DNA from: Gordonia alkaliphila
GTDB taxonomy: Bacteria > Actinomycetota > Actinomycetes > Mycobacteriales > Mycobacteriaceae
Length of the DNA: 64,000 nt
NCBI RefSeq assembly: GCF_023017165.1
Contig: NZ_JALKBW010000001.1
Coordinates: 682,001 to 746,000 of the forward strand
Reading direction: 5' to 3'
The notes beneath the pieces were generated by a model that was not told where the DNA came from, searched no databases, and worked only from the letters and a program-made list of their open reading frames with translations. This document shows, piece by piece, positions 1 through 7,987 of the stretch (position 1 is the stretch's first letter; each line of letters opens with the position of its first letter). Both the position numbers and the translations under genes were made by a program.

Positions 1-54
1 CCCGAGGCCCCGGCACGCGAGGCCACCGACCCGGCCACCGTCTGGCAGGACTGA
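1..54 (+). CDS. 3' end of an unidentified gene
   Basis: Only the last 17 codons and a TGA stop are inside the window; the visible tail ends in ATVWQD. The reading frame is supported by its GC-rich third positions and by the strong terminator that follows 21 nt after the stop. Too little is present to name a family. Confidence 0.5.
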   Translation, partial: PEAPAREATDPATVWQD

Positions 55-75
55 CGCACGGACTGATCGACCAGG

Positions 76-106
76 AAGGCCCGGACCGCGACGCGGTCCG
101 GGCCTT
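76..106. terminator. Bidirectional intrinsic terminator
   Basis: A perfect 15-bp stem (AAGGCCCGGACCGCG and its complement) with a one-base centre lies between two convergent genes. The arms end in AA/TT, so it can work on both strands. Confidence 0.85.
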
Positions 107-136
107 TCCGGTGTCATACGGGGCACTAGCGAAGTG

Positions 137-937
137 CTAGACCTTGGTCGCACCCATGTCGATCTCGAGCTCCGAACCGGTGATGGCGGCGGCGGTCGAC
201 AGGTAGAAGACGGCGTCGGTGAGGTCGTCGACGCTGGCGACCGGGTAGTGGTCCATCATCGACGGGAAGTGGCGGCCCCAGTTCTGGAAGGCCTTGATCG
301 CCTCGGTGTCTTCGAGGCCCATCGCCGTGTGCACGGCGTAGGGGTGCACGGTGTTGACGCGGATCTTCTCCGGGCCGAGCTCCTTGGCCGCGGTCTGCGC
401 CAGGCCGCGCAAGCCGAACTTCGACGCCGAGTACGACGCCTGCACCGGCATCGCCTTGATGCCCGCACACGACGAGACGATCACGATGCTGCCGCCGTTG
501 CCTGCCTCGAGCATCACCGGAATCGCGGCCTTGAGCGTCTTCCAGGTGCCGACCAGATTCACGTCGACCACGTCGGTGAACTGCTCCTCGGTCATCTCCC
601 AGGTGAGGCCCCAGGTGAGGATGCCGGCGTTCGCGATGACGTGGTCGAGGCGCCCGAACCGCTCGACGCCGTCGGCGAGCAGCTGCCGCTGGAACTCCAG
701 ATCGCGGGTGTCGCCCTGGCGCGCCAGAATCGTGCCGCCGGCCTCTTCCACGAGGCGGACGGTCTCGGCGAGATCGTCGGCGGTCGCGGGCGGATAGGTC
801 GTGTGGTCGGCGACGCGGTCGGCGATGTCCATGCCGATGATCGACGCACCCTCGCGCGCGAAACGAATGGCGTGGTTACGCCCCTGACCACGGGCGATAC
901 CCGTGATGTACACAACCTGACCGTCGAACTGTCCCAT
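137..937 (-). CDS. Mycofactocin-coupled SDR family oxidoreductase
   Basis: A 266-residue short-chain dehydrogenase. The N-terminal nucleotide-binding motif is TGIARGQGRNHA. ANAG replaces the usual NNAG, and the catalytic SYSASK pattern follows. This glycine-motif spacing, with the long insert after the second beta strand, is typical of the mycofactocin-system SDR subfamily (carveol-dehydrogenase-like), which keeps NAD tightly bound and passes electrons to mycofactocin. Its position beside mftA-D supports this, and it resembles the SDR near the mft locus of M. tuberculosis. The gene has its own promoter region with a KstR-type box 40 nt upstream, and a hairpin region separates it from mftD. 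A steroid or terpenoid alcohol substrate is inferred. Confidence 0.85.
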   Translation of the reverse strand: MGQFDGQVVYITGIARGQGRNHAIRFAREGASIIGMDIADRVADHTTYPPATADDLAETVRLVEEAGGTILARQGDTRDLEFQRQLLADGVERFGRLDHVIANAGILTWGLTWEMTEEQFTDVVDVNLVGTWKTLKAAIPVMLEAGNGGSIVIVSSCAGIKAMPVQASYSASKFGLRGLAQTAAKELGPEKIRVNTVHPYAVHTAMGLEDTEAIKAFQNWGRHFPSMMDHYPVASVDDLTDAVFYLSTAAAITGSELEIDMGATKV

Positions 938-976
938 TACCGAAACGCCTTTCTAGAGCACACGTAGTCGCCGAAC

Positions 977-990
977 TGTAACACGTTCTA
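977..990. promoter_or_regulatory. KstR-type operator upstream of the mycofactocin SDR
   Basis: TGTAACACGTTCTA fits the KstR consensus TNNAACNNGTTNNA at every fixed position. It lies 40 nt upstream of the SDR start codon, a suitable place for repression by the TetR-family steroid regulator KstR. The motif is seen; binding is inferred. Confidence 0.7.
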
Positions 991-1025
991 GTCTGGGCGA
1001 CGGTCGCGCCCGACGCCTCTTCCCG

Positions 1026-1042
1026 TCCCCCACGGTGGGGGA
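1026..1042. terminator. G/C hairpin between mftD and the SDR
   Basis: TCCCCCA and TGGGGGA form a 7-bp stem with a three-base loop. It is the second of two hairpins met by transcripts leaving mftD and has no T tract. Confidence 0.45.
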
Positions 1043-1048
1043 TGCGAA

Positions 1049-1111
1049 ACGGTTCCCCGCCCGGTGTCGGCACGCTGGTGACAGCGCGGCCGACCCCGGA
1101 CGGGGAACCGT
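1049..1111 (-). terminator. Long-arm hairpin downstream of mftD
   Basis: An 11-bp perfect inverted repeat (ACGGTTCCCCG with CGGGGAACCGT) spans 63 nt and starts 17 nt after the mftD stop. It probably ends or stabilises the mftABCD transcript, which is where mftE would normally follow. Confidence 0.55.
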
Positions 1112-1127
1112 GTTCGGGCGGTGACGA

Positions 1128-2345
1128 TCAGCCGCCGAAGGACTGCTCGAAACCCTCGGGGATGATCAGATCGTCGCGGCTCAGGTCGGCGATGTCGGAC
1201 TTGCCCAGGCCCATGAGCGAGGAGTCCAGGCCCATCTGCAGCAGGTCGAGGACGTTCTCCACGCCGGTCTGCCCGTTGGCGGCGAGGCCCCAGAGGTAGG
1301 CGCGGCCGATCATCACGGCCTTGGCGCCGAGCGCCAGGGCCTTGGTCACGTCGCTGCCGCGGCGGATGCCGCCGTCGAGCAGCACGTCGAGGTCCTTGCC
1401 TACCGCGTCGGCGATCGGGCCGAGCACGCGAATGGTGGCCGGGGTGCCGTCGAGGTTGTTGCCGCCGTGGTTGGAGACCGAGATGGCGGTGGCGCCGATG
1501 TCGACGGCGCGCTTGGCGTCGTCGAGCCGGGTGATGCCCTTGACCATGAACTCGCCGTCCCAGTGCTCACGCAGCCACTGCAGGTCTTCCCAGGTGGGCG
1601 GCGGGGTGTTCATCCACTGGCCGTACACGTTGAAGAAGGTGGGCCCGGGCTCGCCCTTGTGGGCGATGTTCGGGGCGCTCAGGTCCGGGATCAGCAGCTT
1701 GCCGTCGCGGAACCAGCTCATTGCGAAACGCGGCTTGGTGATCATCTCCGGCGCCAGCTTGGCGACGGCGTTGAAGTCGACCTTCTCCGGGATCTCCGGG
1801 CTGCCCCAGTCGCGGCCGACGTTGAAGACCCAGTCGGTGGTGACGATGAGACCCTTGCAGCCCGCCTCCTTGGCGCGGTTCGCGCGCGCCAGGATGTCTT
1901 CGCGGCTGCCCAGCCAGTAGATCTGGAAGAACACCTTGTCGTTGACGGCGGTGACCTCTTCGACCGGCTTGGACGCGAAGCTCGACAGGCCCATCGCGGT
2001 GCCGCGGGCGGCGGCGGCGCGGGCCACGGCCACCTCGCCGTCCGGGTTCACGGCCTGCACGCCGGTCGGGCTGATCATCACCGGGAACGGCAGGTGCTGT
2101 CCCATCACGGTGGTGCTCAGGTTGCGCTCGGGGGTGGCGCCGATGACGTGCGGCGCGAAGCCGAGCTCACCGAACGAGTCGACGTTGTCGTTGACGGTGA
2201 TACCGGCCTGGGTGCCGGCGACCAGCGACGAGTAGATGGTCTTCGGCAGGCGCTTCTTGGCGCGCCGCTGGGCCTCGCCCACGGTCTCGAACCACGGGTT
2301 GCGGCGCCACGGATTCTTTTCCGCGAGCTCAGAGAATTTGGACAT
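1128..2345 (-). CDS. mftD: Pre-mycofactocin synthase MftD
   Basis: A 405-residue protein of the FMN-dependent alpha-hydroxy-acid dehydrogenase family. Near residue 295 it has the SNHGGNNLDGTPA segment with the active-site histidine, followed by the FMN phosphate-binding LLDGGIRRGSDV and AVMIGRAYLWG motifs. MftD converts the MftC/MftE product AHDP to pre-mycofactocin by oxidative deamination of the Val-Tyr-derived lactam. It is the last gene of the mftABCD run and lies 79 nt from mftC. mftE, whose product feeds MftD, is absent next door, so MftD must use a product made by an enzyme encoded elsewhere. The start at ATG 2345 gives the family's expected N-terminus. Confidence 0.95.
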   Translation of the reverse strand: MSKFSELAEKNPWRRNPWFETVGEAQRRAKKRLPKTIYSSLVAGTQAGITVNDNVDSFGELGFAPHVIGATPERNLSTTVMGQHLPFPVMISPTGVQAVNPDGEVAVARAAAARGTAMGLSSFASKPVEEVTAVNDKVFFQIYWLGSREDILARANRAKEAGCKGLIVTTDWVFNVGRDWGSPEIPEKVDFNAVAKLAPEMITKPRFAMSWFRDGKLLIPDLSAPNIAHKGEPGPTFFNVYGQWMNTPPPTWEDLQWLREHWDGEFMVKGITRLDDAKRAVDIGATAISVSNHGGNNLDGTPATIRVLGPIADAVGKDLDVLLDGGIRRGSDVTKALALGAKAVMIGRAYLWGLAANGQTGVENVLDLLQMGLDSSLMGLGKSDIADLSRDDLIIPEGFEQSFGG

Positions 2346-2424
2346 GTTTCTAACTCTCGATCAATTGGGGTGGTGAAGACTCGACGGTCGTTCCCATCGT
2401 CGACGACGGACCGACCGGCGGATG

Positions 2425-3720
2425 TCAGGAACAGCAGTTCGACGACGAGCAGCCGGTGGCCGTCGTCGGCATGAAGCCGGCCAGCGGGTTCTCGTCGCAG
2501 TCGCGCGAGGGCGGGCGAGTCATCAGGGTCAGCGGCGTGCCGCGCGAGTGGTCCTTGTTGGCGGTGGGCTTGCTGCGCTCGCCGGCCAGCAACTGTTCGC
2601 CGTAGCCCTGCACGCACTCGGGGTCGGGGCCGTCCAGCGGCAGTCCGGTGAAGAACTTGGCCGCCATGCAGCCGCCGCGGCAGGCGTCGTAGTGCGCGCA
2701 CGAGTTGCATGCGCCGGCGCTCTGCGGCTCGCGCAGTTCGGTGAACAGGTCGCTGCGCTGCCAGATCTCCTGGAAGCCGCCCTCGGTCTCGGTGATGTTG
2801 CCGGCCAGGAAGTTCTCATGGATCGCGAACGGGCAGGCGTAGACGTCGCCGACCGGGTCGATGAGGCAGACCACGCGTCCGGCGCCGCACAGGTTGAGGC
2901 CGGGCAGACCGCTGCCGCCGCCGCTGCTGAAGGCCGACAGGTGGAAGAAGGAGTCGCCGGTCAGCACCCGATCGCCGTGCGCGACAAGCCAGTCGTAGAG
3001 CTCCTTCTGCTGCTCCGGCAGCGGATGCAGCTCGTCCCAGACGTCGGCGCCACGGCCGGACGGACGCAGCCGGGTGATGCGCAGCGTGGCGCCGAAGCGG
3101 TCGGCCAGCGCCTTGAACTCGTCCAGCTGGGTCACGTTCTGGCGGGTCACCACCACGCTGATCTTGGCGTCGGCGAAGCCGGCGTCGGACAGGTTCTGCA
3201 GGGCGCGCACGGCCATGTCGAACGAGCCGGGTCCGCGCACGGCGTCGTTGACCTCGGCGGTCGCGCCGTCGAGCGAGATCTGCACGTCCACGTAGTCGGT
3301 GGCGGCCAGGCGCTGGGCCACCTCCGGGCTGATGCGCAGGCCGTTGGTGGAGAACTTGACGCCCACCTGGTGGTCGACGGCGTAGTCGACGAGCTCCCAG
3401 AAGTCCGGGCGGACGGTCGGCTCGCCGCCGCCGATGTTCACGTAGAAGACCTGCATGCGCTGCAGTTCGTCGATGATCGCCTTGCACTGCTCGGTGCTCA
3501 GCTCGCGCGGATCACGTTTGCCCGAACTCGACAGGCAGTGCACGCACGCGAGGTTGCAGGCGTAGGTCAGTTCCCAGGTGAGGCAGATCGGCGCGTCCAG
3601 ACCACGCTCGAACTGGTCCACCAGCCGACCCACCTTCGGGGGCGCCGCGGCGACGGTCGGGAGGTCGAGGCGGGGGGTGGTCGACGGCAGGTCGTCGATC
3701 CGGGGTTCAAGGGTGGTCAT
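2425..3720 (-). CDS. mftC: Mycofactocin radical SAM maturase MftC
   Basis: A 431-residue radical SAM-SPASM enzyme that acts on the C-terminal Val-Tyr of MftA (oxidative decarboxylation, then ring closure). C55, C59 and C62 form the CxxxCxxC [4Fe-4S]/SAM motif, followed by a GGGEPT segment. SPASM-domain cysteines are visible in the C-terminal third (CGAGRVVC, YACPF, CNSCAHYDACRGGC, DPEC). Compared from memory with the mycobacterial protein, it has about 30 extra N-terminal residues and a different C-terminal tail ending CSSSNCCS. It lies 4 nt downstream of mftB and is surely cotranscribed. Confidence 0.96.
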   Translation of the reverse strand: MTTLEPRIDDLPSTTPRLDLPTVAAAPPKVGRLVDQFERGLDAPICLTWELTYACNLACVHCLSSSGKRDPRELSTEQCKAIIDELQRMQVFYVNIGGGEPTVRPDFWELVDYAVDHQVGVKFSTNGLRISPEVAQRLAATDYVDVQISLDGATAEVNDAVRGPGSFDMAVRALQNLSDAGFADAKISVVVTRQNVTQLDEFKALADRFGATLRITRLRPSGRGADVWDELHPLPEQQKELYDWLVAHGDRVLTGDSFFHLSAFSSGGGSGLPGLNLCGAGRVVCLIDPVGDVYACPFAIHENFLAGNITETEGGFQEIWQRSDLFTELREPQSAGACNSCAHYDACRGGCMAAKFFTGLPLDGPDPECVQGYGEQLLAGERSKPTANKDHSRGTPLTLMTRPPSRDCDENPLAGFMPTTATGCSSSNCCS

Positions 3721-3724
3721 GAGT

Positions 3725-4051
3725 TCACTCCTGGTCGCGGGCGGTGATCATCCCGGAGTCGGCCAGCGCGGTCAGCGCCTGGACGTACATCGGACGGTCG
3801 GCGTCGGCGATGCCGGCGGCGATCAGGGCCGCCTCCGCGCTGGGCTGATCGGCCAGCGACTGCACCAGGTCGACGACGACGAGGTTCTTGAGGAAGGACA
3901 GCTTGCGTGTCCCGAAGTGATAGAGCAGCGCACCGAACGGTTCCGGCCGCAGGGCCACCGACGGATTGAGCCGCCAGGGCAGCGTGAGAGAAAAGGACGT
4001 GCTTCCGGTGACCGCGAGGTCACCGGAAGCACTAGTCGACGCGGTGGTCAT
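3725..4051 (-). CDS. mftB: Mycofactocin peptide chaperone MftB
   Basis: A 108-residue PqqD-like protein that binds the MftA leader and presents it to MftC. The recognisable core is WRLNPSVALRPEPFGALLYH followed by KLSFLKN and a helical C-terminus. I start it at ATG 4051, which overlaps the mftA stop (TGATG); a longer frame upstream would run through mftA in another frame and is not credible. The overlap implies translational coupling to the precursor. Confidence 0.93.
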   Translation of the reverse strand: MTTASTSASGDLAVTGSTSFSLTLPWRLNPSVALRPEPFGALLYHFGTRKLSFLKNLVVVDLVQSLADQPSAEAALIAAGIADADRPMYVQALTALADSGMITARDQE

Positions 4052-4131
4052 CAGTAGACGCCGCACATCCCGTCGATGGAGACTTCCTCCACCAGCGATT
4101 CCGTGACGAGTTCCTGAGTGTCCTCTGCCAT
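4051..4131 (-). CDS. mftA: Mycofactocin precursor peptide MftA
   Basis: A 26-residue ORF read directly from the sequence and too short for ordinary ORF calling. It starts MAEDTQELV and ends SIDGMCGVY; the C-terminal IDGMCGVY is the hallmark of MftA, whose last Val-Tyr pair becomes the mycofactocin redox centre. It has a very strong ribosome binding site, AAGGAGG (4141-4147 on the complement), 9 nt before the ATG. The stop shares one base with the mftB start. Confidence 0.96.
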   Translation of the reverse strand: MAEDTQELVTESLVEEVSIDGMCGVY

Positions 4132-4151
4132 GTGAACCAACCTCCTTCGAG

Positions 4152-4200
4152 TTTGTTTGTGGTTCACGACACACTATAATGGCACCAGGTGCAAAATCAA
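4152..4200. promoter_or_regulatory. Overlapping divergent mftA / mftR promoters with palindromic operator
   Basis: Leftward (mftA): TTGATT (complement of 4195-4200), 16 nt, then TATAGT (complement of 4173-4178). Rightward (mftR): TTTGTT (4152-4157), 17 nt, then TATAAT (4175-4180). The two -10 boxes share bases. A perfect palindrome, GCACC-A-GGTGC at 4182-4192, lies between the leftward -35 and -10, so a bound repressor would block mftA directly and could affect mftR. MftR is the obvious candidate. Promoter assignments are by eye. Confidence 0.6.
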
Positions 4201-4254
4201 GGGGGCCCGGCGACACCGCCGACCGCGGCCAGAACACCGCAGGAGATGAGCAGG

Positions 4255-4860
4255 ATGACGCGTGCCGGGCGACCACAATCGACCACGCGCGCCGAACTCA
4301 GCACCCTCGCCATCGACCTGTTCACCGAGAACGGCTTCGATCAGACCAACGTCGACGACATCGCCGCCGCGGCCGGCATCGCCCGCCGCACCCTGTTCCG
4401 CTACTTCCCCTCCAAGAACTCCATCCCCTGGGGCGACTTCGACGGCCACCTGGCCAAGATGCGCCTACAGCTGCGCGCCCACCCGGACCAGCCGCTCGGC
4501 GAAGGCCTGCGCCTGGCGCTGATCGCGTTCAACGAGGTCCCCGAGGTGGAGCACGAACACCACCGACGTCGCATGCAACTGCTTCTGGAAGTTCCTGCGC
4601 TACAGGCGCATTCGATGCTGATGTACGGCGAATGGCGGCAGATCGTGGCCGAGCACGTCGCCGAACGCCTCGGCCTGCCGGCGACCGCACACCTGCCGCA
4701 GACCATCGCGTGGCAACTGCTCGGCGCCTCGCTCGCCGCCTACGAGCAGTGGCTGGCCGACCCGTCCACCGACCTCCTCGAACTGCTCGACGAGGGCTGC
4801 ACCGTGGTGACCCACGGCCTCCCACCGGAGGCCGTCGAGCTGCACACCGGGCGCAACTAG
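4255..4860 (+). CDS. mftR: Mycofactocin system TetR-family regulator MftR
   Basis: About 201 residues. The N-terminal TetR helix-turn-helix includes DDIAAAAGIARRTLFRYFPS followed by KNSIPWGDFD, a combination specific to MftR. The divergent position next to mftA matches the standard arrangement. MftR of mycobacteria represses mft genes and responds to long-chain acyl-CoA (established knowledge). I chose ATG 4255 because AGGAG (4241-4245) lies 9 nt upstream; ATG 4246 is possible, and a longer frame would run into the operator. Confidence 0.92.
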   Translation: MTRAGRPQSTTRAELSTLAIDLFTENGFDQTNVDDIAAAAGIARRTLFRYFPSKNSIPWGDFDGHLAKMRLQLRAHPDQPLGEGLRLALIAFNEVPEVEHEHHRRRMQLLLEVPALQAHSMLMYGEWRQIVAEHVAERLGLPATAHLPQTIAWQLLGASLAAYEQWLADPSTDLLELLDEGCTVVTHGLPPEAVELHTGRN

Positions 4861-4889
4861 ACTCGCGCTCGAGTCCTGATATTCTGTAT

Positions 4890-4903
4890 TAGAACCTGTT
4901 CTA
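4890..4903. promoter_or_regulatory. KstR-type operator upstream of kshB
   Basis: TAGAACCTGTTCTA is a perfect match to TNNAACNNGTTNNA and is itself nearly palindromic. A -10-like TATTCT (4880-4885) sits just upstream and kshB starts 44 nt downstream. KshB genes are established KstR targets in mycobacteria and rhodococci. Confidence 0.8.
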
Positions 4904-4947
4904 GTTTCCCGGCGGCGACGCCGGGCCCATTCCACAGAGAGTCCACG

Positions 4948-6006
4948 ATGACGGATCTGACGCCGCACTCCGCACGCAGTGCGATCCTCACGGTCGCCGA
5001 GGTGATCGACGAGACGCCCGATGCCCGCAGCATCGTCTTCCACGTGCCGGACGTGCACGCGGACAAGTTCACCGACTACGAATCGGGACAGTTCCTCACG
5101 CTGCGCATCCCGAGCGACCAGACGGGCTCGGTGGCCCGCTGCTACTCGCTGTCGTCGGCGCCGGGCGCCGACGAACTGCCCAAGGTCACCGTCAAGCGCA
5201 CCGCCGACGGCTACGGCTCCAACTGGATCTGCGACAACCTCGCCGCTGGCGTCCAGATCGAATCGCTGCCGCCGTCGGGCGTCTTCATCCCGGCCAACAT
5301 CCACGCCCCGCTGCTGCTGATCGCGGCCGGATCCGGCGTGACCCCGGTGATGTCGATTCTGAAGACCGCCCTGGCCAAGGGCACCGGTCCGATCACCTTC
5401 TTCTACGCCAACCGCGGCGAGAACGACGTGATCTTCGCGGCCGAGCTCCGCGACCTGGCCGCCAAGCACACCGGCCGCCTCACCGTGATCCACTGGCTCG
5501 AGTCGCTGCAGGGCCGTCCCACCGCCAAGGCGCTGGCCACCAGCTTCGCGTCGATGGCCACCACGCACAGCGCCTACATCTGCGGCCCCGGCCCGTTCAT
5601 GGACGCCGTGCACGCCGGACTGGCGAAGGCCAAGTTCGACCACCACAACGTGCACACCGAGGTCTACAACTCCCTCGCCGGCGACCCGTTCGTCGACATC
5701 GAACTCGAAGAGGTCAGCGACGAGGAGGCCGCCGCGGCCGCCGAGGTCGAGGTGGAGCTGGACGGCGAGACGCACACGTTGAAGTGGCCGCGCTCGCGCA
5801 CCCTGGTCGACGTGATGCTGGCCGCCGGTCTCGACGCGCCGTACTCCTGCCAGGAAGGCGAATGCGGATCGTGCGCGTGCACGCTCGTCGAGGGCACGGT
5901 GGAGATGGAGAACTCCGGCGCCCTGGATCCCGACGACATCGCCGACGGCTACATCCTGGGCTGCCAGGCCCGGCCCACCAGCGACAACCTCTCCGTGGAG
6001 TTCTGA
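4948..6006 (+). CDS. kshB: 3-ketosteroid 9-alpha-hydroxylase reductase subunit KshB
   Basis: A 352-residue electron-transfer protein. FAD-binding RCYSLSS is at residues 64-70, NAD-binding GSGVTPVMS at 128-136, and a C-terminal plant-type [2Fe-2S] domain has C301, C306, C309 and C339 (C-x4-C-x2-C spacing). This order is that of KshB, which passes electrons from NADH to the Rieske oxygenase KshA during steroid ring opening. Similarity to mycobacterial KshB, recalled from memory, is high along the whole length. kshA is not in this window. It heads an operon with the next gene (4-nt gap) and carries a KstR-type box upstream. Confidence 0.9.
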   Translation: MTDLTPHSARSAILTVAEVIDETPDARSIVFHVPDVHADKFTDYESGQFLTLRIPSDQTGSVARCYSLSSAPGADELPKVTVKRTADGYGSNWICDNLAAGVQIESLPPSGVFIPANIHAPLLLIAAGSGVTPVMSILKTALAKGTGPITFFYANRGENDVIFAAELRDLAAKHTGRLTVIHWLESLQGRPTAKALATSFASMATTHSAYICGPGPFMDAVHAGLAKAKFDHHNVHTEVYNSLAGDPFVDIELEEVSDEEAAAAAEVEVELDGETHTLKWPRSRTLVDVMLAAGLDAPYSCQEGECGSCACTLVEGTVEMENSGALDPDDIADGYILGCQARPTSDNLSVEF

Positions 6007-6010
6007 TCTG

Positions 6011-7210
6011 ATGCGCGATTCCGTCGTCATCGTCGGTGGCGGACTGGGAGCCTCCCGCCTCGCCGAGAACCTGCGCGGGAACCAGTTCGCCGCGCCCATC
6101 ACCATCTTGTCGGCCGAGGCGCACCTGCCGTACGACCGCCCGCCGCTGTCCAAGGTCACGCTGACCGACGACGCCGATCGCGTCGACCTCAAGCCGGCCG
6201 AGTTCTACACCGACGCCGACATCGACGTCCGCCTCGGCGCACGTGTGGTGTCCGTGGACACCGCGGACCGGCACGTCGTCGTCGAAACGCTCGACGGCGA
6301 GCGTTCCGAGGTTCCCTACGGCACCCTGGTGCTCGCCACCGGCCTGCGCCCACGCACATTCCCCGGTGAGGGCGGCGACCTGGCCGGCGTGCACGTGATC
6401 CGCACCTTCGACGACGCCGTGGCCCTCCGCGAAGAGATCGGCGGTGCCCGCACCGCCGTGGTGATCGGCGCCGGTTTCATCGGCTGCGAGGCCGCTGCCA
6501 GTCTGATCAAGCGCGGCCTCGACGTGAGCGTGGTCGAACCCGCGCCCACTCCCCTGGCCGCCGCCCTCGGCCCGGTCATCGGACAGTTCGTGGCGCGCCT
6601 GCACACCGAGGCCGGCGTGAAGATGACCACCGGGGTCGGCGTGACGCGCCTGCTCGGCACCGACGGCCGGGTGTCCGCGGCCGAACTCGACGACGGCACC
6701 GTGCTCGAGACCGATCTCGTAGTGGTGGGCATCGGCGGCTACCCCGACCTGACCTACCTGGAGGGCTCGGACATCGCGCTGGCCGACCGCGCCACCGGCG
6801 GTGGTATCGCGTGCGACCACCTCGGCCACACCAGTGCACCGAACGTCTTCGCGATCGGCGACGCCGCGAACTGGGCTGACGCGCACGGCGATCGCCAGCG
6901 CGTGGAGCATTGGAACCACACCGTGGAGCAGGCGGTCACGGTGGCCGCCGAGATCGAAGAGCACGCGCTGCCGGCGCCGACCGTGCCGTACTTCTGGAGC
7001 GACCAGTACGACCTCAAGGTCCAGCTGCTCGGCTCCCCGCGGCCGGACGACGAGGTGCACGTGGTCGACGACGACGGCCGCAAGTTCCTGGCCTACTACA
7101 GCCGCGACGGCCTCCTCACCGGCGTCGTCGGCGCCGGCCGTGTCGGGAAGCTGATGAAGACGCGACCGCACCTGCTCACCGAGACGCCGATCGCCGACCT
7201 GCTGGGGTGA
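6011..7210 (+). CDS. FAD-dependent ferredoxin reductase
   Basis: A 399-residue protein with an N-terminal FAD motif (VIVGGGLGASRLAENLR), the PYDRPPLSK segment typical of the rubredoxin/ferredoxin reductase family, a second NAD motif (VVIGAGFIGCEAAASL, near residue 155) and the C-terminal AIGDAANW FAD motif. It reduces [2Fe-2S] or [3Fe-4S] ferredoxins that serve P450s and oxygenases. It follows kshB by 4 nt and so should be induced with it. A similar reductase lies near the mft locus of M. tuberculosis. The partner ferredoxin is not defined here; the 63-residue ferredoxin at 50456 is one candidate. Confidence 0.88.
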   Translation: MRDSVVIVGGGLGASRLAENLRGNQFAAPITILSAEAHLPYDRPPLSKVTLTDDADRVDLKPAEFYTDADIDVRLGARVVSVDTADRHVVVETLDGERSEVPYGTLVLATGLRPRTFPGEGGDLAGVHVIRTFDDAVALREEIGGARTAVVIGAGFIGCEAAASLIKRGLDVSVVEPAPTPLAAALGPVIGQFVARLHTEAGVKMTTGVGVTRLLGTDGRVSAAELDDGTVLETDLVVVGIGGYPDLTYLEGSDIALADRATGGGIACDHLGHTSAPNVFAIGDAANWADAHGDRQRVEHWNHTVEQAVTVAAEIEEHALPAPTVPYFWSDQYDLKVQLLGSPRPDDEVHVVDDDGRKFLAYYSRDGLLTGVVGAGRVGKLMKTRPHLLTETPIADLLG

Positions 7211-7962
7211 ACGGCGTTGGCCCGCACGTGACTTCGACGGCCACCGCCGCCGAAGTCGTCGCAGCGGTCCATGCCCTCGGCGACCCGGAGCGGGCCGTCG
7301 GGAACAGCCGGTTCTTCAAGACCGGCCCCGGGGAATACGGCGAGGGCGACGTATTCGTCGGCGTCCGGGTGCCGCAGCTCCGCGCGCTGACGAAATCGCT
7401 GCGCGGGCTGCCCGTCGACGTGGTGCGCACGCTGCTCGACGATCCGGTGCACGAGGTGCGACAGGTCGCGCTGTTCACCGCGACCGCGAACTTCGCCGCG
7501 GCCGATCCGGCCGGGCGCGCCGCCTGGGTGCAGTTGTACCGGGACGCGGTGCGGGCCGGGCGCGTGAACAACTGGGACCTCGTCGACCTCTCCGCCGACC
7601 CGATCCTCGGCGCCTGGCTGGTGGAGCAGGGCGACCACCGGGAGCTGCTGACGTGGGCCCGCTCGGAGAACCTATGGGAACGCCGGGTCGGCCTCCTCGG
7701 CACCTTCGCCTTCCTCAAAGCCCAACAGCCGCACGCACTTCTGGACGTGGCGCCGCTGGTGATCGACGACCGCCGCGACCTGATCCAGAAGGCCTTCGGC
7801 TGGATGCTGCGTGAACTCGGCAAACGCGTCGACCGCCGCCTGCTGCTCGGCTACCTGGATGCGCACGCCCACGCGATGGGCCGCACCGCGCTGAGCTACG
7901 CGACCGAGCACCTCAGCGCCCAGCAGCGCACCCGGTACCGAGCACTACGCAGCCCGCATTGA
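7207..7962 (+). CDS. DNA alkylation repair protein (AlkD-like)
   Basis: About 251 residues, an all-helical HEAT-repeat protein matching the DNA alkylation repair family: FVGVRVPQLRALTK near the N-terminus, NNWDLVDLSA in the middle, and VGLLGTFAFL then QKAFGWMLRELGKR in the C-terminal half. AlkD glycosylases remove 3- and 7-alkylpurines. The frame is open far upstream. I start it at GTG 7207, which overlaps the reductase stop (GTGA); GTG 7228 is an alternative. Being coupled to a steroid redox operon is unexpected. Confidence 0.82.
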   Translation: MNGVGPHVTSTATAAEVVAAVHALGDPERAVGNSRFFKTGPGEYGEGDVFVGVRVPQLRALTKSLRGLPVDVVRTLLDDPVHEVRQVALFTATANFAAADPAGRAAWVQLYRDAVRAGRVNNWDLVDLSADPILGAWLVEQGDHRELLTWARSENLWERRVGLLGTFAFLKAQQPHALLDVAPLVIDDRRDLIQKAFGWMLRELGKRVDRRLLLGYLDAHAHAMGRTALSYATEHLSAQQRTRYRALRSPH

Positions 7963-7987
7963 CCCACGCCGTCGGCGGACCGTTCGG

